Both the position numbers and the translations under genes were made by a program. A stretch of DNA of 64,000 nt from Tubulanus polymorphus (taxonomy: Eukaryota > Nemertea > Palaeonemertea > Tubulaniformes > Tubulanidae): positions 2,519,855-2,583,854 of the forward strand of contig NC_134030.1 in assembly GCF_964204645.1 (NCBI RefSeq), in the 5' to 3' direction. Shown piece by piece: positions 32,701 through 47,500 of this stretch (position 1 is the stretch's first letter; every line of letters starts with the position of its first letter). The notes below the pieces were generated by a model. The model did not search any database. It was not told where the DNA came from and saw nothing but the letters and a program-made list of their open reading frames with translations.

Positions 32701-35143
32701 CTTGAGCTGTTTAATAGAGAAAACAAAACATTACATGGAAATCAGAATCAACAGTGTGTATAGCTCAATGGATAAACTGGTGAACCATGTATGCTAGGTA
32801 GCCGCACTTCCGATTGTGGAGTTTCAATACGATACGACCTGGTACTGACCTTGACACAGATTTTTATTAGCGGTGAATCCTGGATTACACGAACACTGAT
32901 AGGTTCCAGGAGTGTTCGTACAAATCTGTTCACAGTTATTCATTCCTGGTATTTTACATTCGTCAATATCTGTACAAAAAACATACAAATGACCTAACAA
33001 CTTTTCAATTGCAGGATTCAACTTCAATTCTCAATCGAAGTTGCATTTTTGATTATTACTGATTCTCCTGAAATTCACTCAGGTTAATTCTTGTTATTGG
33101 TAATTCAAATTCATTTGATGGAAGGTTTATCTGTAGTTATATTTATATCGATGCTATATACCTGTGCAACCACTGCCTGGTGTTTTCTTACCATCACCAG
33201 TATAGCCAGACGGGCAGGTACAGTTGTATGAACCTGGGGTATTAGCGCAGGTCGCTTTAGCATTACACGGAGCGTTCGCTTGGTTCGCAGGTTGACACTC
33301 ATTAATATCTGTAAATAAACAACCCTCCAAAACAATAATGATCAGGGTTGCATCCAGGCAGTCAGACATCTCTCTGAGGGCACAATTTTATAAAAACTAA
33401 TCTGAAAACCATAGTTCTCATTTAACAAGGCACAATTTTTCACTCCAATTTTGTAGAAATTTCTGGAAAAGGGTACCGGTACATTTCCTGTCAAAAGGAT
33501 GCTGCCAAAATGCTTGTTTGTTATCAATTTTCCATGAAATAATCTGGTTAATCCAGGGCTTACAACCTTTGCAAATGAATTTTCTTCGAGACTATTTCAT
33601 TGAAATATGGAAGAAAATGTTCAAATTAACCAGTAATCACTGTTTAAACCCCTCACTTCACATCTTTTAAATTTCAGTGTGTATCTAACAAATCAAATCA
33701 GTATTTCTCTTGACAAAATAGTGAAGATCAGGAACAGCTGGCAGTGCCGTAATATTCTCAGATGTAGGCTTTGATGATCTACCATCATTCAGGGAATATC
33801 AAGGAGTACAATGTATCAATTCAGAACTAACCATCGCAAGCTTTAGTCGTAAGGTTTTTTAGGAATCCTGTTTTACAATCACACGTAAATGAACCGGCCG
33901 TATTCGAACACTTTTCATTCTTCGTTGCGTTGCAATTGTTCAGTAGAGGATTCGAACATTCGTTTATATCTAGAAATAACAAAACAGTTTCATCGCTTGA
34001 AACCTTAAGATTGCAGTTTAATAGCATCAACATTGACTAACGTACCGACACATTGTAAATGGTTTGTCTGGTCAATTTGATAACCAGCTGTCTTGCAGAT
34101 ACATTTATAAGTCCCGAGTTGATTTATACAAGTTGTTGTTGCTGCATCACATTTGTCAGCGTTTGGATTCGCGTTTCCACTGAGAATCTTTTGTTCGAGA
34201 CACTCATCAATATCTGCATGAATAAATATCAACGATGATAATCTTTACTGAGAGAGATTTCAGTTTCTGCACATCAAATTCAGTTTTTGATCGTCCACAC
34301 TCCATATGTGTTCCGAACTTCACCCGAGACATTTTTGATTGTAAATGAACTACTAAGATCTGATATTAGATATCTTATCAACAAACTTTCAAAAACTGAT
34401 TGTCTACATTTCATGTGTTCAGAACTTGACTTGAGACTTCTTAATTGTAAATGAACTACAAACACCAGACATTAGACATTTTATCAGTCAAGAGAGATGA
34501 TGGCAGAACTCACCATAGCACATAACTCCATCCCCTGTCATTCCTTTAGGACAGTTACCACATTTATTCGTATTAGAATCACACGTAACTCCAGGGTAAC
34601 ACGGGTTTGTTTGACAATACGATAACTGACAGTCACGTCCAGCTAGCTTCGCACCACATTTACACAGCGCCAGATTGAAAGAATCTAAAAACAGAATTGA
34701 TGTTGGTTTTCGAGCGCAGTAAATATTCCTCCGAGTTTAGAATCTTGGAAATTCACTGAATTGGTTTACAGTACTGAACGTTGTTCAAATTTGGGAACAG
34801 ATTTCTCATAATCTATCATTCAAGAACATGTTATTTTACAAGGAGTTACAATGTTATCTTGTAGGAGTGGCGTCGCTTTAAGGTTAAGGCGTTGGCTTCT
34901 CAATCGAGATGTCCAGTGTTCGAACCCCGGCTATGCTGTAGTGTCCTTAGGCAAGGCATTAATTCACACTTGCTACCGGCTGAAGACGCCTGATCCGTGA
35001 TTTGCTGATCGGTGTTGTATCTCCCCAGGGAGAGTAAGACTGCTATGGAATGGTAACAGAAGCTGAGTAATAATAATCAGGTTTGACAGCGCAGCTGAAC
35101 TTTGTACACAGGGACATGGAAAGAGGCGCTATACAAATTCGTG

Positions 35144-35187
<44 letters not shown>

Positions 35188-35996
35188 AAACCTGGATAAG
35201 GCGCAGTAAATCCAATGTGTTTATCAAATACTGCATCATTATCTAGATACGTAAACTTGCACGGTGTATCCTGAGCGTTGACCTTTCTGCACTGACACAG
35301 TCTCATATTAACCGGTACTGTGGTCGTTGTGTTAACGCTGTCCTTCACTCCCATCGTCATGATAATCGGTACTGTATCAATTGGTTTATACGTGAACGAT
35401 TTTTGACTGAGCACTAATGCAGATTTCGTGCCGGTATATTGTTTGTCCTGTGATACGAAACCCGTGAGAGGTGCTTTTCCACCTGATACAGTCGCCGTCA
35501 CCGTACACAATTGATCCCAGTTGCACACAGTTGGTACCGGTTGTAAGGTAATAGCGGGTGGTGGGTTACCTTGAAATTACAAATAAAATCAAAATTCATT
35601 GCGATGTTCGACTATTTCGCAGTAAAATCACAATTGCTAAGGGTTAGTTGACTCTAACTTAAAATCAGTTCATTTTCAATGCTTTAACTTGGTCCGGGGA
35701 AACAAGAATATCCAAAATGTTTGCAACATTCAACTCACGGAAGTGTAGAAGATCGTTTTCAAATGTTTTAGCAACACTGACGAAGTAAGTTGCAGCAGCA
35801 GCGTTCTGCATCCGAGCGGCATCAAACATACATTTCTTATAATACTTAGAAGGCATGTTTTTATCGAGACATGTCTGCAATGAGTTGAGAGATATATCAA
35901 TACATATCAATACATATGAATTCGTAATTAATAAAATAAATAAATTCAACCTGGTATAACAAATACAACAAGACTAGCAGTACTATATAGGTTAAC

Positions 35997-36037
<41 letters not shown>

Positions 36038-39000
36038 CTTTATTCATCTAAGCATAATAAGTTACATCTAATTAATTTAAACATAATAATGGCAATCAAT
36101 GCATAGAGAGGACTTCGACAAGCCTAGTGTCTATTTATTAATTGATGAGACCTGTTTTTCTGGGATATTTTGCTTACTTTTTGGGGTACATACCTCATTT
36201 ATGTCTTAACAGAATGCCAAAAATCGCGGACAACAACTGAATATCCGATATTTTTCCAGTTCTGTACCAATTAGATGGATTGGCAAAAAGACTCCTTAAG
36301 TCAAGTTGAATGAGAGAGAAAATCCTCCATTTTGTCAAATTTCTTGAATTTTTACATTGTCACCATGCCTACGAAATGAAGTTATTTTTCTTGTGGGGTC
36401 TCAACAACTAAAGCAGGGTGGCGTAGGCATGGTAACAATGTAAAAATTCAAGAAATTTGACAAAATGGAGGATTTTCTCTCTCATTCAACTGGACTTAAG
36501 GAGTCTTTTTGCCAATCCATCTTATCGGTACAGAACTGGAATAATATCGGATATTCAGGTGTTGTCCGCGATTTTTGGCATTCTGTTAAGACATAAATGA
36601 GGTATGTACCCCAAAAAGTAAGCAAAATATCCCAGAAAAACAGGTCTCATCAATTAATAAATAGACATTAGTAGTTGTACCCAAAACATCAGTTTCAATA
36701 TTTTTCGCTATCAATCTTCAATATTGCGAGTCTTTTTCATATACACTACAGAGACTTTTCTAAACTGATTGTATAATGTTACCTGATTCGCTGTATTCAT
36801 CAACGCATTATTTTGAGCGAAAAGAGTCGACGTGTTGGTCGTATCGTAAGTGTCAGAATACAGGGGAACGTAAGTTGCGTCTTTATAATTTGCGCTCGTC
36901 TGCCCTTGTGGATAGTTAAATAATGATTCAGCCTGGGTGATAGCCCCTAAAATATGAACAAGGCAGTAGTAAATTACACAATTTTTGCCTTAATCATGAA
37001 AGCATTATATCTATCAATTCTACGAGATATCTCACAGTTGCAATGATGGCTCAACTGAGTTAACTCATAGCGCCGATGATGGAAGAACTTGAACCGGCAG
37101 CAAATATGTCAAAGAATTCCCCAAGAACACAACATAAATTGACTTACATGGTTTTACTAGATTTGTGTAGATATTCTGCTCTGAATCCGTATTTGGTAAT
37201 GCATTACCAGTAGGTGGCTGTAATGTACTGCTCAAAAGTCCTTTGACAGAAGCAACAACAGATGCAGGAACCGTTACTTCACATTTCATCACTTTCAGCG
37301 CGCTATCAAGAGTAATCTGTGAATATGATGTAATTGATGTAATGAGGTATCAATGGCACATACCAGATACTATGACAATGCAGTTAGTTAAACATAGTCA
37401 AAATAAGTTTGAACTGTGCTTATAGAATCCCTAATCCAAATATTATCAAACATAATCAAACATTCATTCAATAGATATAAGATTGACTTTCTACTCAGGG
37501 TTTGGTAGTTTTTGCTGAAAATTGATTTACCTTAAAATTGATTGAAACTGAACTGAAACCTGGCAGATCCTCCGATGCCACTGTAGCAGTGCTTCAGCAG
37601 TTTATTCATCATCAAATTTAACAAGAAATCTGCACTTATTGTAAGTCATTATAATGATCATATGCATTTACCTGAACTGTAAATTTGTTTTTAAAAACAA
37701 CTAGTAAAGTGTTTGCTGTTGGTTTTGAGATGATATAGTCAGTTTTGACGATACCGACAGGCGTTAAACGGGCGCTACTCCATGGAATATTCTCGATTGT
37801 TCCATTTGCGTATTTTAAATTCAAAACTAATTCAACTCCATTTTTTAGAAGAACCTGGAACAAAAACAATATGGCAGGCTGTACACAAAACATGTAAAAA
37901 TCCTTTATCAAATGCTTATCAATCAAAATGACCTAGCCACTGAAAATGGTGAATCTGGGAACTAGACAGTATTTAACCCAATAACAGGGACCACAAAGCC
38001 CATACAGATCAGGGAGTTCAAATTCCCTATAATCCCTCAACTTTCCCTGAATTCCATGGTCCACAGGATCCATAGAATAGATGTACATACCTCAATAGTT
38101 TCAGTAGCAGTCGGTTCTACTGTCTGAAATGAAAATGCGGTAAAGATGGTCGCTTGTGGTTTAAAATTAGTCGCAGCCGGAGCCGGTGCTGTACGTCCTT
38201 GCAGTTTGATGGTGTTGAGATTTATAAGCCAGTATTCACCGTACCCATTCATAGTAAACAATGTTCCTCCTAAATTAACTATGTGTGGATCACCAAACAT
38301 TATAGCTAAAATATCAAACACAATCAATAGTAAATAATCATATATAAAACTAAACGTTTGAGATCGTTTGAGACAGCAGATTGTCTGAGATGGTGCAGGG
38401 TACAGACAGCAGATTGTCTGAGAGGGTGCGGGGTACAGACAGCAGATTGTCTGAGAGGGTGCAGGGTACAGACAGCAGATTGTCTGACAGGGTGTAGGGT
38501 CCAGACAGCAGATTGTCTGACAGGGTGTAGGGTACAGACAGCAGATTGTCTGACAGGGTGCAGGGTACAGACAGCAGATTGTCTGACAGGGTGCAGGGTA
38601 CAGACAGCAGATTGTCTGACAGGGTGCAGGGTACAGACAGCAGATTGTCTGAGAGGGTGCAGGGTACAGACAGCAGATTGTCTGAGAGGGTGCAGGGTAC
38701 AGACAGCAGATTGTCTGAGAGGGTGCTGGATACAGACAGCAGATTGCCTGAGAGGGTGCAGGGTACAGACAGCAGATTGTCTGAGAGGGTGCAGGGTACA
38801 GACAGCAGATTGTCTGAGAGGGTGTAGGGTACAGACAGCAGATTGTCTGACAGGGTGCTGGATACAGACAGCAGATTGTCTGAGAGGGTGCTGGGTACAG
38901 ACAGCAGATTGTCTGAGAGGGTGTAGGGTACAGACAGCAGATTGTCTGAGAGGGTGTAGGGTACAGACAGCAGATTGTCTGACAGGGTGTAGGGTACAGA

Positions 39001-41475
39001 CAGCAGATTGTCTGACAGGGTGCTGGATACAGACAGCAGATTGTCTGACAGGGTGCAGGGTACAGACAGCAGATTGTCTGAGAGGGTGCTGGGTACAGAC
39101 AGCAGATTGTCTGAGAGGGTGTAGGGTACAGACAGCAGATTGTCTGAGAGGGTGTAGGGTACAGACAGCAGATTGTCTGACAGGGTGTAGGGTACAGACA
39201 GCAGATTGTCTGACAGGGTGCTGGATACAGACAGCAGATTGTCTGACAGGGTGCAGGGTACAGACAGCAGATTGTCTGACAGGGTGCAGGGTACAGACAG
39301 CAGATTGCCTGAGAGGGTGTAGGGTACAGACAGCAGATTGTCTGACAGGGTGCAGGGTACAGACAGCAGATTGTCTGACAGGGTGCAGGGTACAGACAGC
39401 AGATTGTCTGAGAGGGTGCTGGATACAGACAGCAGATTGTCTGACAGGGTGCAGGGTACAGACAGCAGATTGCCTGAGAGGGTGCAGGGTAAAGACATCG
39501 AATGTTGTCAGTTTATTTGTGTTATTTACCTTTTTTAGGAGATGTATAACCTGTAGATGTTGGCATTGGGCGATATTTGAAATAAAGTTTTTGAATATTT
39601 GCAGCGTAACAGTCAGAATACGCTTTCCCATCAGTAGTTGTATTAATAACCGCCGATAGTGTAAAAAGCATCTGACTTGTCGCATCAAAATTACTGGTAC
39701 CAACTGGATAGTTTTGAAGTTCTCTATCTGAAATGTGAGCGATCATAACTTGGTAAAATTTCAAATAAGAATTTCTGGGAAAAACATCTATAAGTCTATC
39801 GAAACCAGAGATGAAAATTTTTGGAAATACTGAGTGAGTGAGACGTTTAGTAACACCTTTCATATCGAAGCTGAATTTCTCAGACTAAAATAGCAAATAA
39901 CAGGGAACATCATGGAGTAGTTGGTAAATGAATACAGTACTCACCAGTAGAGTAACAACATCTAACGTAGATCGGAGTGTTTTTATTAGTGCCGCCATCA
40001 ACATAATTGAGAGGTTCCGTGAATGCCGATTTAAAACACGACGTCTCGGCTTGGTATACCATGAAATTTGGATCGCGTTGGGCCTGTGCCAGAGTTTTTG
40101 GGCAACTGGTAGGACCCGCCGTTATTTGAATCGTCGGTTTACGGCCCGTTTTCTCCCATATTTTGCAAAGTCGATAATGATTGGGTGAGGCAGACGTCGG
40201 ACCGATATCATATACATAAATACCATTCATATCTACAAAAGTAATTGTTTTGATAATCATTAAAAGTTTCAAATGTTACAACTCGTAGAGGAGTCGTGTT
40301 AACCTGGCTTCAAATCAGTAAATGTGATGGCTTGTAGTATAAGAACTGATTCTATTAGAAATTAAGAGCTTTCTCTACACTCAATAGCTTCATCAGGTAA
40401 ATGAGTAAACAGGTGGTCACTCTGTTAACTGACTTTATTAGAAACCACAAGCTTTCGGTATTAGTGAATATATAGAGTATCTTCATCAGGCAAATACGTA
40501 AATAGGTAATACAAATCTTTGGTAATTACTATTAAAATTGACAAAATTAAATATCAAAACTATTAACGCTTTTATGGTTATTCGAGCACCTGTAATCAAT
40601 AAAATACTTACTGATATTACTGGATTGAGTCATATTCAGTTTATTAACGACTGTGGATTCAATGATTGTTGGATTTACTCCTCCGCTGTTATATCCGATC
40701 TGTATTTGACGCCAGTGAGCGTCCGCGTTCCAGGCTTTATTGGGAACATCTTGATACAAAAAAACGATGAAAGTTCGTTCTCCGTCGGACGTGACTACAA
40801 CTTGAAAACTTGTTTGCTGAAACAATCAAAATATAAAATACTTCTCAATAACTAAGATTGAATGCACCTTGCAAATCAAATACAATGGCTATGATCATAC
40901 ATTGAAACATGATTAAACCACAATTGCATGATCGGATTCAGAATAAAATCAAACTAGCAATAGGGCTCAGTGTCGCGAACAAAATGAACTCAAATTCAAG
41001 GTTTAGTTGCTATTGACTCCCAATGATGGTCTTTGTTTGAAACGTTGTGTCTTGATTTTCGATGTAATCTTTATAATTTGTATATACTGAGTTTTAGTTA
41101 TATCATCTATTCTCTCGTCCGACCGCACAGCTATTCTATTATCAGCTGCTGTTTGTTACTTTGTGCTTTCAATGAGGACAACAATTAGAACTTAACCATT
41201 TTTCACAGAACTACATCATGTCCTTGAATTAACTATTGAGTATTATAGATTCTAATATCAATATTACCAGAGTTAATTTGAAATATTATTTACCTCTTTG
41301 GTCTTGTAATATTTTGATGGATTCGGGCAAATGTTTTCATACGTAACAACTATTGCTTGTTTTGGAACGAACACATTGTTAGCTCCATTTGGATTTTCTG
41401 AAACAGTCACTCACAGTAATAATAATAATAATAATAATTATAATAATAATGATAATAATAATAATAATAATAATG

Positions 41476-41507
<32 letters not shown>

Positions 41508-44500
41508 TCATTTTCTAATAAAGCACACTTACAAATTGTAATCAGTGTGTTATACATCAGAATAGAATAAACGTGAGCTGATAAAATAGTAATCTAAAGA
41601 ACCAGGGCTGGGTTTCATAGATGTGGAAGAAAAATAGTCCCTGGGAACATTTTGAAATTTGTCAGTTACAGCCATGGTTTCTCCTTGTAACTATGGTGGT
41701 TGTTTACCAGATTTAGGATTTATCCCTAGGGATAACTTTGATATTCAGTCTATGAAACCAGGCCCAGGAGAATAAATATTGAGTTAAAATAAGCTAAGTC
41801 TTCATTGCACTGACACTGCACCGTGGTAGACCAAAGTCCAACCTACGTAACTGACCACTGTGGAACTGGATTAAGATCTGTAGAAATGGTTCCTGATAAA
41901 AGTTACACACAGACTCAAAAGACTTACGTTTTTTCAAATATTTTTCGACATCGTGCTTTGCGCGAGCTATCACTTGTTGTTGTTGCGTTTGAGCACTCTG
42001 GGTGACGGTTAACAAGTCCGAATCATAGACATCATAGTACAATTTACCGGGACTGCTCAGTTCTAAAATAGACACACAGTGAACAGCATGAAAGATTTGT
42101 GAAACTGAACTCTTGGTTTCTAAAACCGCTAAATGCATCAGAATGATTAAAAACTTCATAAACCATTAATAGTTCAGAATTTTTACAGCTTTCCTGATTT
42201 TCCATACCCCTAACTTACATATCGCCAATCTAGAACAGGCAATGTAGGCGCATTCCAAGAAAATAAGTACCAATTAATAATACCATCAAAAAAGTGTTTT
42301 CATTAAGTTTGTTATCTAATGTCAAGTAAAACCTTTAGGCATACATAGTCTAAAATTCAAAATAGAAGGAAAATCTTATGCCTTTGCCATAGATAAAAAA
42401 CTTCCATAGCTTTTCAAGGGCCTGGAAAAAGTTTCCAATTTTCCAAAACTTTTCAAAATCCTGTTAGAACACTGTGAGTATATGTACTTTCCAAAGATTT
42501 CGAGATCGATTTCGTTGATAGCAATTCTGCCTCATCAGGTATAACTAACTATTATGCATCAACAGGCATAAGACAAGTTTGTACTGAATTGATAACAGCG
42601 TAATCAATCTTCAAATGTCTGGAAAATATATATGCTATTATCCAATAATAAAGTTCTTAACCCTTTCAGTGCTGACTAATTAATACCCTATAGTGCTGGA
42701 GAAAATTTGAAAATTCTAAAAAATTCCACCCTAGTGTGTTGAACAATGGGAATACCACTATAGTGCGTCTACACTGCGGTGCGGTGTATCGTTAGTTACT
42801 AGTATTTCACTATGTTTGACACTTTCTGCCATTTTTCAATAGAGATAATTACAAATTACTAATTACATCAATACACCGCAGTGCGGTGTACTAGCAAAAT
42901 CCATCACTGATTTATACACCGCACTGCGGTGTAGACGCACTGAAAGGATTAATCATCTTGATTCTATCGTGGTATTACAAATTCGGTTTATCAGAAATCA
43001 TATATATGGACTGCTTACCCATATCTGCCCAGAAAGGTGCGATTATCGACGTTCCCAGAGCCTGTGTCCCTTTTGCCGTAAGCGGTTTAGGTATCGGTGA
43101 ATTCAATTTCGGACGAGTTGGATTCAAAACCAGTCCTATATATCCACTAGTACAAACCTACAATTTACACAGCAAATTTGAACGTTTAATGTGAATTTGA
43201 TAATCATGAAATTAAGAATATCTTCTGTGTGAACTGATACAAACTTACTTCTTTTAAATGGATTTTTAAGATCTCTAATCTTTACGCAATTTTTCTATGA
43301 TCTTTTATTTGCACTTGGACAATACTCTAATATCTAAACAGTTCGACTATTATGAACTAATCGTATTTTTCAATGTAGCCACTTTTATTTGACTTGCTTT
43401 TCCCCTGACTATTCCCTGATGTTCTTTTCCCTGACTTGATCTGCTAAGAATCGAATCAATTAATACAGTAAAATAAATAAGACATAGATAGATGTCTGAT
43501 CATATACGCGATCTAGCTATTACAAAAAATTTCCCTGACTTTTCCATAATTTTCAACTTTTTTACAAAATCCCCTGATTATTCTGCAACTGTTCCATGAT
43601 TTCCAGCTACCCTATTTTCATACTGTATTTCTAAATATTGATAATCGTGCGCAAATATTTTATTTTGAGTATTTTACGACATAAAGCTCTGTCATTTCAC
43701 TTACATAAAATTGCTGAGGAAACTCTGTATCGGGATAGCTTGAACCGTCTGGCATTTTCACCATACCGCTTATACCAGACAGCATCAAACCACCAGGAAT
43801 AACAATCGGATCTGAACACTGACCTCGTCCAGTTGCAGTCGTCTGCACTGTACCAGCCGGGTAAAATAGTCCATCTGTAAATCAGTCAATACGAAAACAG
43901 TTTTTCAATTAAAAATTCTGATCAAAATTAGACATAGGATTTACATTGGATATCTGATTTTCTTCTTTTTTTTTCATCAGCCAATTTATCGATATTAATA
44001 TCGATGGTTTTGAGTTAATAGTTAAAGATTAGTTCATTTTCAATATTTCAACTAAATTGATTACCGGGTAGTCAGATTTTAACTCAGAACTGTTGAAGTG
44101 AATCCTGTATTTCATGAAGGGTGCTACAGATCTGACACTACGTGTACATAAAATCCATAACCGTAGGGCCAACATTTGTTTTCAATTGCAACATTAATGA
44201 AACTTACCGCAGTTTTTGCCATTGAAACCCGGGGTACATGTACAAGTGTAACTACCGGTTGGTTGGTTCGCACAAGTTCCATGAACACATATGGGGGGAG
44301 ACTGGGCACACTCATCGATGTCTGAAATATTCAAAACTCAACACTTTAGATGTCGCCGTGTTTCTTCTCAGTTGCTACAAGAAATCTTATATTTAGGAAT
44401 GGAGCTACTTAATAATCAGCTTTTGTTCATAATTGACCTATAAGTAGGCCTAGTGAGTGATGGCAGACCTGGAACTAACAGATAACTCGTAGTCAACAAG

Positions 44501-47500
44501 AGACACATCTTAAAGAATATTGCTGTATCAATAAGTCTCGGGTACTAATCCACTGATTGTGTCATTTTAGCCGCGATAACACGAGCATTTTTGGCCCGGG
44601 CCAAATATTAGCACCAGACAAATGATTGCGTTTGAATTGCAACTGGTACCGGAAATGATCCACTTCGCTTTGTTTGAGCATTGTTTAGTATCGAGTGAAT
44701 GGTTTGCGTGTGAACGCGCTCTCTAATTAGGCACGGGCCAAATTTGGCCTGAGCCTGATCGGTGCCAATTTGGCCCGGGCCAAATCGTCTCCTTGTGATC
44801 GCGGCTTTTATTTCAGTATCTATTTTGATGTTTTGTTTTACCTGTTGTACAGTCGACGCCTTTCCAACCAGCAGCGCAAGTACATTTATATGAACCAAGA
44901 AGGTTTTTACAAGTTCCGCTATTTTGACAAGGATTCGTCGGTGTGCATTCGTCAATGTCTGCGTTAAGAGAAGCATTCATTTAATAAAGATTCCACTAGA
45001 TATAAATGAACTCATAGTTTAGAGATAAGGTTAAATGTGGGCTCAGGGTCCAGTGGATACCCGATACCTGAGGCGGATTAAGCAGGTGATGTCGAGGGTT
45101 CGAACCCCTGCCTTTCCATTTAAGTTGCCCTTTTTTTTACAAAGATCATCAAAGCCTGCAAATTTGACAATGATCCTCCCGGAATTTGTATCTTATAGGA
45201 TGCATATCTTCAAAAATATCTTAACACCAAGGGAGGGACCCCACTAGTAGCTAGTAGCCTTTGACATGGCTGCTATATCCGAGAAATGCCTACATCTGCC
45301 CTTGGATATAGAGTGACAATCAAAACCGTATCGTAATCATGATATATATTCAACAGTCGAAGAAATAACTCGCCAAGATAACAAAGACATCGTTAAAAAT
45401 GTTTTGAAAATTCTCTCACCTTGATCGCAATTTTTTCCTTTCCATCCTGAATTACACTGACATGTATAAGCACCACTAGCGGTACCCGCTGTACAATTTC
45501 CATTTTTACAAGGTTTTTGTGATATGCAGCGATCTTCTGCAAAAACAAAGCAAATACACGGTTATTCATCAGCGAGCAAATAATCCTGAAGCCGTAACCA
45601 TACAAAATACTAAAAAAAAATTCATTTTTCCGAAGATTCCTGAACTCAATTTATCTTTCATACCATAATAATCGTATGAATGAGAAGCATCGTGCAAATT
45701 ATCATGCACCGATTTATAAGATTTACGTAAGCTTTTCGTGCCTGAAGAACTCGATAAAACAGCTCATCGTGTATCCCGCCCGCGCTTGAGCAGCCTCACA
45801 ACTAGGGAAGTAGTTTTTGATTTATCAGAACCACAAAACCATGTGAAACTAATAACGTGCATATAGTACAATGCCGGTACCTGTCTTACAAGTTGGACCT
45901 GAAAACCCTGTTTCACAAATGCATTCGTAATGCACTGAACCCAGTGGTTTGCAGGCTCCGTTTAAGCAAGGACGATTCCTTTCGCACATATTTAAAATCC
46001 TTCCTAAAATTATTGAAGGATAGCTTTTTTAAAAAACGTTGACCGAAACGCGAGACAATTGTATCTTGTTTTCAACTGGGATAACATGTTCATCCTTATT
46101 CATTCATAACGAGGCAACAAAAATGCAGATATGCTTAATGCTGGTTTGTTTGACTTTATGAAATGTTTCAGACAATCCTACGAATTTATTACCTGTATTA
46201 CAATTGGCACCAGAGAATCCAGTTTCACAGTTACATGTAGCTGCAGGTGATGCTCCAGCTGCTGCTTTCGTACATACACCATTATTTTTGCAGTACGGGA
46301 TTTTGTTGTCACAAGGATGAATTTCGCAAATCGGCCCGGAGAAACTGTTCACACATGCGCACGTATTAGAAGCAGAAGCACATGTTCCACTGTTCATACA
46401 CGGCACATTAATACCGGCGCCACACGTTACTGAAATCAGAATAATCATTTGTACGTATCATTTACTCATGTCAGTTGTTTAGTGACAACTAGAAAGAGTC
46501 AATATTTACCGACATCGCAGTTAGCACCAGATAAACCTGGTTTACAGGTGCATTTAGCCAGTGTATTATTGGTTGGGTCTGTTATACATGAAGCAGTTCT
46601 TACATTGAATTTACAACTTCCAGATTGATTGCATGGATCTGAAGAAAAATACAAGAAGATTGTAAACTAATCAATCAAAATCATAGAGACCATGATGACC
46701 AAAGGGCACTTTCAGAATACCTCTCATCATAACATTTCAAAGAAACTTTAGCTGAACAAAGCTGCAATCAGATTTGGCATGTGCTTAATTAGAGCGTGCA
46801 TTCAGACGTAAATCACTCACTCACTAAAGGGGGGAAAGCTATCAATACAATGCTGCTGTGGCAAGTGAGGTGAGTCACTTCCACAACAAATTAGCATTCA
46901 CACGTAATTATCTGACACGGACCAAAAAAACTTGCGCAATCGCGGCTTATGTTTTACTAACCGGATACGGAGCAATCAGTACCAGTGTAACCAGTAACTG
47001 CAGTATTACAGATGCACTTTTTGTTTGCAGCATCACAAGTTCCCGGATTACACGGTGCATTATCTACTCCACATGTTACTAAAAGATTGAAATATCATTA
47101 TTTATTAAGTAAAAATACATGTATGTTTGAGACTAATTCTTTTATAAGTTTTGTACTGAGTTCATATTTACCGACATCGCAGTTAGCACCAGATAAACCT
47201 GGTTTACAGGTGCATTTTGCAACTGTATTATCGGTTGGGTCTGTAACACATGTAGTAGTTCCGACTTGGAATTTACAACTTCCAGATTTGTTGCATGGAT
47301 CTGAAAAAGAATACAACAGTAATTTTGTTGATTACCTCGTGGACTAGGAGTGTGTTACTATGATAGTTGTAGGGCCATCTTTATGGATGGCCATTCCCAC
47401 CAAAAATCAGCTTTTCGTGTATTTGCCTGTACATTAATAAAATATCATAGTCTAAACTCAAATTGTGTAAATGCAACACTAAATCGTACTCTCGACTAAT

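Noticed and set aside
38324-39703. Very long open frames (up to about 459 codons) on both strands, with 11-residue repeats
   Set aside because: They follow from a 33-base satellite unit that lacks stops; the array is intronic, and frames exist in several registers on both strands.
40365-40500. Minus-strand CTGATGA..GAAAGC phrases near 40390 and 40490 as hammerhead cores
   Set aside because: The stem between CTGATGA and GAAA is poorly paired in both, so they are at most degenerate relatives of the motif reported elsewhere.
45035-45125. Possible tRNA gene with B box GGGTTCGAACCCC
   Set aside because: Only the T-arm-like part is convincing.
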